Assembly: GCA_017960565.1 (NCBI GenBank)
Contig: JAGCYY010000021.1
Span: 1 to 47,246 of the forward strand
Direction: 5' to 3'
Length of the DNA stretch: 47,246 nt
Source of the DNA: a bacterium
GTDB lineage: Bacteria > Bacillota_I > Bacilli_A > Izemoplasmatales > UBA1188
The notes beneath the pieces are model-generated. The model saw only the letters and a program-made list of their open reading frames with translations, made no database searches and was not told the DNA's origin. This document shows, piece after piece, positions 9,323 through 17,311 of the stretch; the first letter of the stretch is position 1, and each line of letters opens with the position of its first letter. The position numbers and the translations under genes were made by a program.

Positions 9323-10210
9323 ATGGATGTAAGAACTCTTTATTATTTTATAACTATTGCAGAAGAATTAAATATAACAAAAGCGGCAGAAAAATTATGT
9401 ATGAGTCAGCCTCCTTTAAGCAGTCAAATGAAGAGTTTAGAAGAAGAACTCGACACCATTCTTTTTGTGAGAGGAAAAAGGCATTTACAGTTGACTGAAT
9501 CAGGTAAATTACTGTATAGACATGCAAAAGAGATTCTATCGCTTGTAAATAAAACAGCAGAAGAAATAAGAGCGATGGGCAAAGGGATAAGCGGAAAAAT
9601 ATCCATCGGTCTTGTGGAAGGTTCTGCACCTAATATTGCGGCAGAATGGATAGAAACTTTCATCGCAAATTATAAAAATGTTGAATTTTCAATCATCGAT
9701 GGAAACAGTGATGAGTTAATACAAAAACTTAGAAGTGGTCTAATCAATCTTGCGGTTATAACTTCTCCATGTGATAATACACTTTTAAATAGTTTTAAGG
9801 TTGGACAAGAAAAAATGACAGCTTTTATGAGCAAAAATAGCCCTCTTGCAAGTCTTCCTGGAACAACAATCGATCTTGCGATGTTGAAAGATCTTCCACT
9901 CATAATTCCAAGTAGAGAATCGATGAATAGAATGATTTATAAATGGTTTAAAGAAGCACATATTGAACCAAAAATTATCTGCAAAATGGATAATTATTTA
10001 GATGTTGCTGCCTTGTCTGGAAGAAACATCGGTATCAGTTTATTTCCAAAAACATCATATATCTTAAATCCACACATTGTTGCAAAAGAAGTTGTGAATC
10101 CTGAAAGATATGTAGAATACCTATTTGTATGGTTAAAAAATAAACCATTATCTCTTCTCGATGAGGCTTTTATTGATCACGTTAAATCGTTTATAGAGGG
10201 CAATAAATAA
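9323..10210 (+). CDS. LysR-family transcriptional regulator
   Basis: The 295-residue protein has the LysR N-terminal winged helix (residues about 1-60, with AEELNITKAAEKLCMSQPPL and SLEEELDTILFVR) and a C-terminal substrate-binding domain. It starts at 9323 after GAGGAAATGATAT. It is divergent from glnN and its operon, the classic LysR arrangement with a target gene, so control of glutamine or nitrogen status is a reasonable inference. The ligand cannot be told from sequence. No gene follows closely on the same strand. Confidence 0.9.
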   Translation: MDVRTLYYFITIAEELNITKAAEKLCMSQPPLSSQMKSLEEELDTILFVRGKRHLQLTESGKLLYRHAKEILSLVNKTAEEIRAMGKGISGKISIGLVEGSAPNIAAEWIETFIANYKNVEFSIIDGNSDELIQKLRSGLINLAVITSPCDNTLLNSFKVGQEKMTAFMSKNSPLASLPGTTIDLAMLKDLPLIIPSRESMNRMIYKWFKEAHIEPKIICKMDNYLDVAALSGRNIGISLFPKTSYILNPHIVAKEVVNPERYVEYLFVWLKNKPLSLLDEAFIDHVKSFIEGNK

Positions 10211-10565
10211 TTAGAAATATATAATTTTCTATAGAAACTATATTTAATTAATTGGTTCTTTTTTATTCAATAATGTTCTAAATGTTGATGCATATGTATT
10301 TCACTTATATTCTATAATTAATAACACTAAACAATAAATAGAGATAATTATGAAACAAATGGCAAAAACTAATTAAAAATGAAGAATAAGGAATTTTGTC
10401 AGTTGTTAACTTGCAAATGATGTGAGATCAAAATCTCATAAAATAATAATAGAATTTTCTAAAATGTATTTAGCGATGCATAATTCAGATATTAAAGTCA
10501 TTGAGAAAAGGAAGATTTTATAGTTTACAAATACCCTTTTGATATTAACTTTAAAACGATTGATT
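10211..10565. other. AT-rich intergenic stretch without a recognised gene
   Basis: Between the LysR stop and the transposase remnant I see no credible reading frame, RNA gene or strong terminator, only AT-rich sequence with scattered stops in all frames. It probably belongs to the same decayed insertion region as the remnant that follows. Confidence 0.5.
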
Positions 10566-10569
10566 TATA

Positions 10570-10920
10570 ATTTAGAAACTGGAATGGTTATTTATTAACT
10601 ACTTCCCTTAGTTATTTATTAAATCATACTCAATTCATTAAATAAACTTTTATTAAAGAAAGGAAGTATATCCTTTGAATTATGTTTTAAATAAGAATAG
10701 AATCTTTTTGAATTATTTCTGTGGCTTCTTTCTACCTTTCCATTATGTATTAGAGTTTTAGGTTTCTTAGATCTATCTATTAATGGTTCATTTGTTCCAT
10801 CGAGTCTTTTCATCCATCTCATTAGTGAAGCTTTAGAAATGTGGTATAACCTCAAAATATCTTTTAGTTTATAATGATTATCTTTTCTATTAGGTTATGT
10901 TTTTCAAGTGTGAAATCTAG
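10570..10920 (-). pseudogene. Decayed DDE transposase remnant (IS3/IS481-like)
   Basis: A frame at 10619-10855 (minus) encodes the helix-turn-helix piece LYHISKASLMRWMKRLDGTN joined directly to NGKVERSHRNNSKRFYSYL, which is the C-terminal end of the integrase core in this transposase type. The DDE catalytic region that should lie between is gone. Upstream, KDILRLYHIS continues in a shifted frame after a stop. Downstream, IPVSKL is recognisable out of frame at about 10575. So the copy has at least one internal deletion and two frame disruptions and is inactive. Confidence 0.7.
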
Positions 10921-10957
10921 TGTTCAAATCATGAGGATAATAGTTTATGATATCCAT

Positions 10958-11013
10958 GTGGTTTATTCTTCTTTTCTGGTTTGGTCACTTAGATTATAGG
11001 ATGTATAAACCAC
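10958..11013. repeat. 9-base inverted repeat GTGGTTTAT / ATAAACCAC
   Basis: The arms lie at 10958-10966 and 11005-11013, with a 38-base spacer and a short T run after the second arm. It may be an end of the decayed insertion sequence or a weak terminator; neither can be shown. Confidence 0.3.
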
Positions 11014-11101
11014 TTTTTTAATTCTAAATGATAAATTTATAAAAAAGTTTCACATGTATTGTATATCAACAAACGTTTTCTATGCTTATATTTCTTTAAT
11101 A

Positions 11102-11131
11102 TTGATTTTTCATTTTATAGGGTGTTATAAT
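11102..11131 (+). promoter_or_regulatory. Promoter of the small lipoprotein gene
   Basis: TTGATT (11102-11107) and an extended -10 TGTTATAAT (TATAAT at 11126-11131) are 18 bases apart. They lie 35 bases before the start codon and are followed by the site AAAGGAG. Confidence 0.6.
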
Positions 11132-11166
11132 ACAATATCAAACAAAATAAAGGAGCAAAAATTAAA

Positions 11167-11553
11167 ATGAAAAAAACTAGAAAGATTTTATCTTCAATTT
11201 TACTATTATTAGTATGTGGATTATCTGTTTTATGCTTAGCTGGATGTAATTTCTTCTTTGGTCCTACTGCTGAAGATATTCAAAAGAATTTGGAAGATAA
11301 TGGCTATACAGTTACTGTTTTAGATGGCAGTGATTATATTGGTTCTGAAGCTGATACATTTGCTGTTACATCACTTGACACTTATATTTTTGGCGTTAAA
11401 GGTGAAGATAGAATATATGTATTTTTCTTCTATTCAATTGATGATGCAGAACTCAATGGCAGTTTCATAAACATCAGTGGATTAAAGCAAGGCCAAACAA
11501 ACAACATCATCTATGTTGGTACTAAACAAGCAATAAAAGATGCTAAATTGTAA
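11167..11553 (+). CDS. Small hypothetical lipoprotein
   Basis: The 128-residue protein has a lysine-rich start, a hydrophobic stretch and the lipobox LAGC with Cys27 as the lipidation site, so it should be anchored on the outer face of the membrane. The remaining 100 residues (TAEDIQKNLEDNGYTVTVLD, then alternating short strands) resemble small lipoproteins of gut Firmicutes that have an 'IKxxLExxGYxVxxxD' start, but I do not recognise a named family. It has its own promoter and a terminator, so it is a monocistronic unit. Function unknown. Confidence 0.8.
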   Translation: MKKTRKILSSILLLLVCGLSVLCLAGCNFFFGPTAEDIQKNLEDNGYTVTVLDGSDYIGSEADTFAVTSLDTYIFGVKGEDRIYVFFFYSIDDAELNGSFINISGLKQGQTNNIIYVGTKQAIKDAKL

Positions 11554-11585
11554 TATTAAAATAACCATTTAAATTTATATCGAAG

Positions 11586-11618
11586 AGCAATCTAAATTAT
11601 ATTTGATTGCTTTTTTAT
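11586..11618 (+). terminator. Terminator of the lipoprotein gene
   Basis: AGCAATC and GATTGCT pair around a 13-base loop and are followed by TTTTTT. It lies about 35 bases after the stop at 11553. Confidence 0.6.
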
Positions 11619-11705
11619 ATTTTTTTATGAAATAAAAAATAGTTTTTTTATAATATTGCTGTATAATGAAAGCATAAAAAACTATAAATTATTAGGGGGA
11701 TGAAT

Positions 11706-12866
11706 ATGCCTAGTGATGTACTTATAGCTTTTGTAATATTTCAATTCGTGTTTTTTTCCTTAGACTTATACATACTTATTAAAACAGATAGTGGTATTGC
11801 AAGAAAACAAGAATATACTTTCTTTTGTTTATTAGCATTAGCTCATATGTTTTATCTTGTCTTCAACAGCATTTGGAGTCTTCAAGAATACGAAGTGCTA
11901 ACGCTACCTAATTGGCTTATGTCAATAAACTGCATAGTTAGTTATTTAAGTATTACTGGTTGTGGTTTCTTGTTTTTTAGATATACAATCGAAAAAATTC
12001 AACTGAAAATTATGCAAAAGAGCTTCATGAAAGCAATATATTTAGTTCCTGTAGCTTTAGTTGATATTCTAGTGCTAACATCACCATGGACAAAATTAAT
12101 ATTTTCAATAGATTCAGATAATAAACTAGTTGAAGGTCCTATATATGTTCTCTTTTTAATGGTTTCGAGTATTTATTTATTATCTGTCATCATAATTGCA
12201 GCATATAATTTAATTGTTTCTATTAATATTTCAGAAAGAAGAAGCAGTGTATCTTTAATATTTGCGATGATGATAATAGTATTGTTTGTCGTAGTTGATA
12301 GTTTACTTCCAAAAGTTGCTGTTCTTCCTGCAGCTGCCTTTGCAGCAATAATTGTCATCTTTATGAATATGCAAGAATCTAATATTAAAAGCGATGCATT
12401 AACCGGTATGAACAATAGAAGGAAAGCATATGAATATCTATCATTACAATTATCAAATGTAAATATGGATAACCCAATGTATCTTTTTATGTGCGATCTA
12501 AATTCATTCAAAGAAATCAACGATTTATATGGCCATATAGAAGGAGATGAAGCATTGCTAATTACTAGTACAGTATTAAAAAATATTGCGAGTAGATACG
12601 ATGGTTTTACTGCAAGGCTTGGTGGAGATGAGTTCTTGATGTGTATAAGTAAATTCAAGAATAACGATTTTAACCCTGATAGTTTGATTAAAGAAATAGA
12701 TAATGAAATTCTAATTGAAGCACAAAAGTCTTCTAAACCATATGGCATAACAATATCAGTTGGTTATTATAAATGCATAAATAAAAATGAATCGATTAAT
12801 GAATGCATTAATAATGCTGATGAGATGTTATATGAAAATAAAAGAATTTTTCATGAAAATGAATAA
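11706..12866 (+). CDS. Membrane diguanylate cyclase (GGDEF domain)
   Basis: Predicted to make cyclic di-GMP from GTP. The 386-residue protein has about seven hydrophobic segments in residues 5-220, similar to 7TM sensor regions. A GGDEF domain follows from DALTGMNNRR (about 230), with CDLNSFKEINDLYGH and an intact LGGDEF (306-310), so it is likely active. The I-site Asp of the usual RxxD motif appears absent (Arg297 then Gly300), so product inhibition may be weak. The start is put at 11706 because AGGGGG lies 6 bases upstream; the ATG at 11700 abuts that site. It is monocistronic, closed by a strong terminator. Confidence 0.88.
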   Translation: MPSDVLIAFVIFQFVFFSLDLYILIKTDSGIARKQEYTFFCLLALAHMFYLVFNSIWSLQEYEVLTLPNWLMSINCIVSYLSITGCGFLFFRYTIEKIQLKIMQKSFMKAIYLVPVALVDILVLTSPWTKLIFSIDSDNKLVEGPIYVLFLMVSSIYLLSVIIIAAYNLIVSINISERRSSVSLIFAMMIIVLFVVVDSLLPKVAVLPAAAFAAIIVIFMNMQESNIKSDALTGMNNRRKAYEYLSLQLSNVNMDNPMYLFMCDLNSFKEINDLYGHIEGDEALLITSTVLKNIASRYDGFTARLGGDEFLMCISKFKNNDFNPDSLIKEIDNEILIEAQKSSKPYGITISVGYYKCINKNESINECINNADEMLYENKRIFHENE

Positions 12867-12869
12867 AAT

Positions 12870-12911
12870 AAAGAGCATTGAATTTTTAAGTTCAACGCTC
12901 TTTCTTTTATA
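12870..12911 (+). terminator. Terminator of the GGDEF gene
   Basis: AAGAGCATTGAA pairs with TTCAACGCTCTT (about 12870-12903, one mismatch) and is followed by a T-rich tract. Confidence 0.75.
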
Positions 12912-12929
12912 TAAAAAAGACCACAAATC

Positions 12930-12958
12930 TTGTACAAAAACAAATAAAGTGCTAACAT
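12930..12958 (+). promoter_or_regulatory. Candidate promoter of the ABC fusion gene
   Basis: TTGTAC (12930-12935) and TAACAT (12953-12958) are 17 bases apart. The string TAACATTAAG at the -10 also occurs at the same place in front of the paralogous permease gene (15245-15254). Confidence 0.45.
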
Positions 12959-13002
12959 TAAGGCGAAATAAACAATTAAATCCAATGAGTTAATGTAAAT
13001 TT

Positions 13003-15192
13003 ATGGTTATATTAAAATTAGAAAACGTATCTAAAGTATACGAATTAAGTGCTGACAATGAAACATATGCCCTAAGTGAAATAAACCTTTCATTTGAAGA
13101 AAAAGGTCTATCATTCATTGTAGGAAGAAGTGGTTCTGGTAAAACCACTCTTTTAAACATTATTTCGGCAATTGATAGTCCAACATCTGGTGATATATTT
13201 TTATCATCAAATAGTTATAAAAACTTAAAGGACAAAGATTTTGAATTATTAAGAAATAAATATATAGGTAATATTTTTCAAGAATACTTATTAATCCCAT
13301 ATTATACGGTAGGAGAAAACATAAAAATTGCATTAGATCTAAATAGAGATGATTTAGATACTGATGAAAAGATTAATCTAATTAATGAAACATTAAAAAA
13401 AGTATCTTTAGTTGATAGTGATGGAAACACTTTTTATAATAGAAAAATATCAGAATTATCTGGTGGAGAAAAACAACGTGTAGCTATCGCAAGAGCCTTA
13501 ATAAAAAAACCAAAAATCCTCCTCGCAGATGAACCAACTGGTGCGCTAGACTATGAAACTGGAAAAGAAATTCTAAACCTTTTAAAAACAATTTCTTTAG
13601 AATGCCAAGTAATAATAGTATCGCACGATATTGAATTTGCAGAAAAATATGCAGATAGAATTATCAAACTGTCCGATGGCAAGATTGAAAGTGATACAAG
13701 TGATAGTATAGCTAAAGAAGAAATAAAAGAAGATCTATTTGAATCTTACAGCAAATCAAAAATCCCATTTAAAAGTTATCTCAAAATGGGACTTTATGGT
13801 TTTAAGTATAAGAAATTTAGATTATTTCTAACCATTATAATCCTATTGATAACATCTTTTATTTCATTTTTTCTAATAACGATACTTGATATGAACATTT
13901 CGAATGCTTCAATAAAGAATGCATATAGGAACTTTGGATATGCTTTTCTTGAGGGATATGGTCAAGAAACACCAGATAAATTTAATGATTACACATATAT
14001 TGAATACGACAAAAACAATTTAAAAAAAGAATATATAAAAGATTATGGATGCATTCCTGTTTTTTCTTTTGATGATGAAAGTTTTATAAAAACAATTCCT
14101 CTTTCAAAAAACACTATTGAATATTATAGAAGCCAAGAAATCTTTTTAAATAACCCATCATTCGATAATATTATTAGAACCGATTTACTTTATATTAGTT
14201 GTGGTATGGAATATGATGATAATTTGCCACTTGAAGTAGATTCTAGATTTGTTGATAAAGATTTATGCCATCCACCAATGACAATTAATGAAATTGCTCT
14301 TTCTGATATTAAAGCACAAATATATATGGATCTTGGGTTTGTCGATGAACATAATAACATAATTGAAATAAATACACCTGATGATTTAATAGGTAAAAAA
14401 ATAGGTGATTTTACTATATGTGGTGTATATTCAACCCCAGAAAGCAAAATCATATTTGAAAAAAGATTAATTTGGAATTCAAATAATAAGTATGATCCTA
14501 TTGAGAATGCAGTCATAAATGGACTTGATTTTGCAATTTCATCAAAGTGGTTTTACTGTAATGATTACATTGAAAAAGTAAAAGCGCAAAACATTGAAGG
14601 CGATGAACTAATAGACATAGAAGTTAGTAATCAATATATACTTCCATCAAATAAAAGTATAATCGAGGATATTAAGTTTATTAAAAATATAACTTTTAAA
14701 GATGACTTCAACGTACTTAATACGATGACTGCGTCAACTATTTTTACAAGCAATGTGGATTTTATTATTGATGCCAAGGAGTATGTAGAAACAACATTCA
14801 TTTTAGTTGCTATATTAATAGTTTTTATCTTATTGACATTATTAGAATTAATGATCTATTTAAATGTGACAATAAGTAGAAGAAAGAAAGAATTCTCAAT
14901 ACTTTTATCTTTAGGTGCTGGTTTTAAAGATTTAAGAAAAATTGTTTTAATAGAAAGCATTTTTACATGCTTAATTCTTTTAGTTTTATTGTACTTACTC
15001 TCTTTTGTTTCATATTCTATTATTAATGCAAAGATTTTTATTATTCCAGTTTTAAGCATTGGAACTTTAATGATAGTAATTTCAATAGTCTTGACAATAG
15101 GCTTTTCTTATTTTTCAACCCTTATATCGAGTTTAACAATCAAAAAGATTTCTCCGAAAGAAATGCTAATTATTTCTAATGATATTGAATAA
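13003..15192 (+). CDS. ABC transporter ATPase-permease fusion (MacB/FtsX type)
   Basis: The first 230 residues are an ABC ATPase: Walker A GRSGSGKT (41-48), Q-loop Gln93, signature LSGGE (152-156), Walker B ILLADE (172-177) and switch His208. One transmembrane segment follows near 268-293, then an extracellular domain of about 330 residues and three C-terminal segments, which is the FtsX/MacB permease plan. Such fusions act in peptide or lipoprotein export or in antimicrobial-peptide resistance; the substrate here is unknown. The start at 13003 has no clear binding site. Part of the extracellular domain (14321-14462) is almost identical in DNA to the next gene. Confidence 0.88.
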   Translation: MVILKLENVSKVYELSADNETYALSEINLSFEEKGLSFIVGRSGSGKTTLLNIISAIDSPTSGDIFLSSNSYKNLKDKDFELLRNKYIGNIFQEYLLIPYYTVGENIKIALDLNRDDLDTDEKINLINETLKKVSLVDSDGNTFYNRKISELSGGEKQRVAIARALIKKPKILLADEPTGALDYETGKEILNLLKTISLECQVIIVSHDIEFAEKYADRIIKLSDGKIESDTSDSIAKEEIKEDLFESYSKSKIPFKSYLKMGLYGFKYKKFRLFLTIIILLITSFISFFLITILDMNISNASIKNAYRNFGYAFLEGYGQETPDKFNDYTYIEYDKNNLKKEYIKDYGCIPVFSFDDESFIKTIPLSKNTIEYYRSQEIFLNNPSFDNIIRTDLLYISCGMEYDDNLPLEVDSRFVDKDLCHPPMTINEIALSDIKAQIYMDLGFVDEHNNIIEINTPDDLIGKKIGDFTICGVYSTPESKIIFEKRLIWNSNNKYDPIENAVINGLDFAISSKWFYCNDYIEKVKAQNIEGDELIDIEVSNQYILPSNKSIIEDIKFIKNITFKDDFNVLNTMTASTIFTSNVDFIIDAKEYVETTFILVAILIVFILLTLLELMIYLNVTISRRKKEFSILLSLGAGFKDLRKIVLIESIFTCLILLVLLYLLSFVSYSIINAKIFIIPVLSIGTLMIVISIVLTIGFSYFSTLISSLTIKKISPKEMLIISNDIE
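14321..14462 (+). repeat. Near-identical 142-base segment, copy 1
   Basis: It aligns without gaps to 15924-16065 with 5 differences by eye (about 96% identity), including third codon positions. The flanking parts of the two genes match only at protein level. Confidence 0.9.
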
Positions 15193-15221
15193 ATGAATTT
15201 TTCTATAAATTTGTATGTCTA

Positions 15222-15250
15222 TTGAATATTTCAATATTAGATGTTAACAT
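15222..15250 (+). promoter_or_regulatory. Candidate promoter of the stand-alone permease gene
   Basis: TTGAAT (15222-15227) and TAACAT (15245-15250) are 17 bases apart. This is the same spacing and -10 string as in front of the ABC fusion gene. The binding site AAAGGAGAGG follows before the start codon. Confidence 0.45.
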
Positions 15251-15286
15251 TAAGATAAGAAGTATATTTGAAAGGAGAGGTAATTT

Positions 15287-16756
15287 ATGAATCAAGCAAT
15301 TGATAATGTTTCTGATAATAAAGAAAATAAATACACATTTTCTTTTAAAGAATGTTTTAAAACAAGCATATCTAGTTTTAAATATAAAAAAAGTAAACTA
15401 TTTCTTACAATCTTATGCCTCATTATAGTTATGGTTCTTATCGGATCAATAACTATGTTTTACGATGCAAACCCAAATAAAGCTGCATTAAAATATGCAT
15501 ATAAAAACACAGGCTATGTTATTTTAGATGCTTACTATGCAAAAGAAGCAAAATTTGATAGCAGTTTATTTAGTAAATTAAAAATGCCAATACTAAAAAC
15601 ATATACTAAACAAAAAAATTATGATATAAATGCCGTAAGTACTGACATTTTTAATAAATTAATGGACTATGGAACAGTTCCAATATTTAACTATGACATT
15701 AAATATAGAGAATCACTTCCGATTACAAACGATGAATTTGAAAAGACATTTTTATATTATCCTACTGATAATGTAATGAAAATTTCTTTAGCAAATTCAA
15801 ATTCTTGTACAGAATATAGTGATACTCTTCCACTTGAAATAGATTCAAGATTTATAGACAAAAGCCTATGTCATCCACCAAGAAATAAAACAGAAATAGC
15901 TATCACAGATATTAGAGCGCAAGTATATATGGATCTTGGGTTTGTCGATGAAGATAATAATATAATTGAAATAAATACACCTGATGATTTAATAGGTATA
16001 AAAATAGGTGATTTTACTATATGTGGTGTATATTCAACCCCAGAAAGCGAAATTATATTTGAAAATAGAAATAATCAATTAATTGTTGGTGAAATAATAA
16101 AACATAGTATTGTTGGAGATGATAATGCGAATATTCTTGCGACGAAATGGATAATGTATAATGGGTTTGCTAAAAGCGAACTTGAAGGGACTGCTGATGA
16201 GTCATTTTCTAATACTGGTCGATTTATACTTCCAACTATTAATAGTGTAAGAAAAGATTTAAAATTTATCAATAATCTATCTAAAAAAGAAAATAATGAT
16301 ACTTATTTTATGATTGATTGTTTAACATTACATACTAATAATGTAATGGAAGCCAACTATGAATCAAAATTAGTTATGCTTTTCTTCCCACTAATCATAT
16401 CTTTTGTTTTATTGATTATTATTTATTATATCTTCCTTTCAAAATATATAAGAAAATTATTAACATCTAAAGAAAGCATATTCAAAGATCTTGCATTAAA
16501 AGGATATGATAAGCAAAATATTAAATGCACTATAATGATTGATGCCTTGATAATTAACATAATAGTAATGGTATTATTCTATATATTAACTATATTCTAT
16601 ACGAATTATATAAATAGTGTTTGGTTCATAGTTCCATATATAAGAATAAGTACATTTACTATCTTAACTTCAGCAATAATTCTTATAGTATATCCAATAT
16701 TAATTCCAATTTTTATGGATAAAAAGATAAACAATCTATATAATGCTGAATCCTAA
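15287..16756 (+). CDS. FtsX-like permease paralogue lacking an ATPase domain
   Basis: The 489-residue protein matches the permease half of the gene before it. SFKYKKSKLFLTILCL precedes the first membrane segment (about 37-57). A shared extracellular domain follows, with LPLEIDSRFIDKSLCHPP and GDFTICGVYSTPES, then three C-terminal segments. It has no ATPase motifs. It probably pairs with the upstream fusion protein so that one ATPase-bearing and one ATPase-free permease make a heteromeric exporter, but that is inference. It starts after the strong site AAAGGAGAGG, and 94 bases with their own candidate promoter separate the genes. Confidence 0.82.
   Translation: MNQAIDNVSDNKENKYTFSFKECFKTSISSFKYKKSKLFLTILCLIIVMVLIGSITMFYDANPNKAALKYAYKNTGYVILDAYYAKEAKFDSSLFSKLKMPILKTYTKQKNYDINAVSTDIFNKLMDYGTVPIFNYDIKYRESLPITNDEFEKTFLYYPTDNVMKISLANSNSCTEYSDTLPLEIDSRFIDKSLCHPPRNKTEIAITDIRAQVYMDLGFVDEDNNIIEINTPDDLIGIKIGDFTICGVYSTPESEIIFENRNNQLIVGEIIKHSIVGDDNANILATKWIMYNGFAKSELEGTADESFSNTGRFILPTINSVRKDLKFINNLSKKENNDTYFMIDCLTLHTNNVMEANYESKLVMLFFPLIISFVLLIIIYYIFLSKYIRKLLTSKESIFKDLALKGYDKQNIKCTIMIDALIINIIVMVLFYILTIFYTNYINSVWFIVPYIRISTFTILTSAIILIVYPILIPIFMDKKINNLYNAES
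15924..16065 (+). repeat. Near-identical 142-base segment, copy 2
   Basis: Partner of 14321-14462, 1603 bases apart in direct orientation. It encodes the same stretch of the extracellular domain. Confidence 0.9.
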
Positions 16757-16777
16757 TAAACAATATCAAAATAACGA

Positions 16778-16805
16778 TTGATACTAAATCTAAATAATGT
16801 ATAAT
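16778..16805 (+). promoter_or_regulatory. Promoter of the desulfoferrodoxin gene
   Basis: TTGATA (16778-16783) and TATAAT (16800-16805) are 16 bases apart, 28 bases before the start codon. The binding site GAGG follows. Confidence 0.6.
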
Positions 16806-16832
16806 TATAAGTAGAAGATAGAGGTAAAAGAT

Positions 16833-17207
16833 ATGGAAATGAAATTTTATAAATGCAAACACTGTGGTCAAATTGTAGCTATAGTTAAAAAAACAGGAGT
16901 TCCATTAATATGTTGTGGCGAAAAAATGGAAGAACTAGTGCCTGGAACTGTCGATGCTTCACATGAAAAACATGTTCCAGTATATGAAATAAAAGAAAAC
17001 ATTCTATATGTTTCTGTTGGTTCTATAGAGCACCCAATGATTTCTGAACATTATATTGAATGGGTATCAATTCAAACAAAATTTGGCAATCAAAGAAAGT
17101 TATTAAAACCAGGTGAAAAACCAGTTGTGGCTTTTCCACTTCTTGAGGGCGATGAAGTAATAGCTATTTATGCTTACTGCAACCTTCATGGCTTATGGAA
17201 AGCATAA
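16833..17207 (+). CDS. dfx: Desulfoferrodoxin (superoxide reductase)
   Basis: Reduces superoxide to hydrogen peroxide without making oxygen; it is characteristic of anaerobes. The 124-residue protein has the N-terminal desulforedoxin iron site (Cys8, Cys11, Cys27, Cys28). The catalytic Fe(His)4Cys site is His47, His67, His73, Cys116 and His119, with Lys46 in the HEKHVP motif. All ligands are present, so both iron centres should form. It is monocistronic, with its own promoter and terminator. Its peroxide product could be handled by the two peroxidases encoded nearby. Confidence 0.96.
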   Translation: MEMKFYKCKHCGQIVAIVKKTGVPLICCGEKMEELVPGTVDASHEKHVPVYEIKENILYVSVGSIEHPMISEHYIEWVSIQTKFGNQRKLLKPGEKPVVAFPLLEGDEVIAIYAYCNLHGLWKA

Positions 17208-17231
17208 TATAATATAACATATATTATTATT

Positions 17232-17258
17232 GAAAAGGTCCTTGACCTTTTCTTTTGC
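17232..17258 (+). terminator. Terminator of dfx
   Basis: GAAAAGGTC and GACCTTTTC form a 9-base stem with a 3-base loop (17232-17252), followed by a T-rich tract. The tract overlaps the -35 of the next promoter. Confidence 0.75.
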
Positions 17259-17283
17259 TTTTTTAAGGCAATATGTGTATAAT
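17255..17283 (+). promoter_or_regulatory. Promoter of the carboxylesterase gene
   Basis: TTGCTT (17255-17260) and TATAAT (17278-17283) are 17 bases apart. The -10 overlaps an upstream in-frame ATG at 17273, so that ATG cannot be the start on this transcript. Confidence 0.55.
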
Positions 17284-17311
17284 ATCTAAGGCAACAGGAG
17301 AATTACTAACT

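Noticed and set aside
12787-12993. Small plus-strand reading frame over the end of the GGDEF gene
   Set aside because: It overlaps the GGDEF gene in another frame and runs through its terminator; no binding site and no recognisable protein.
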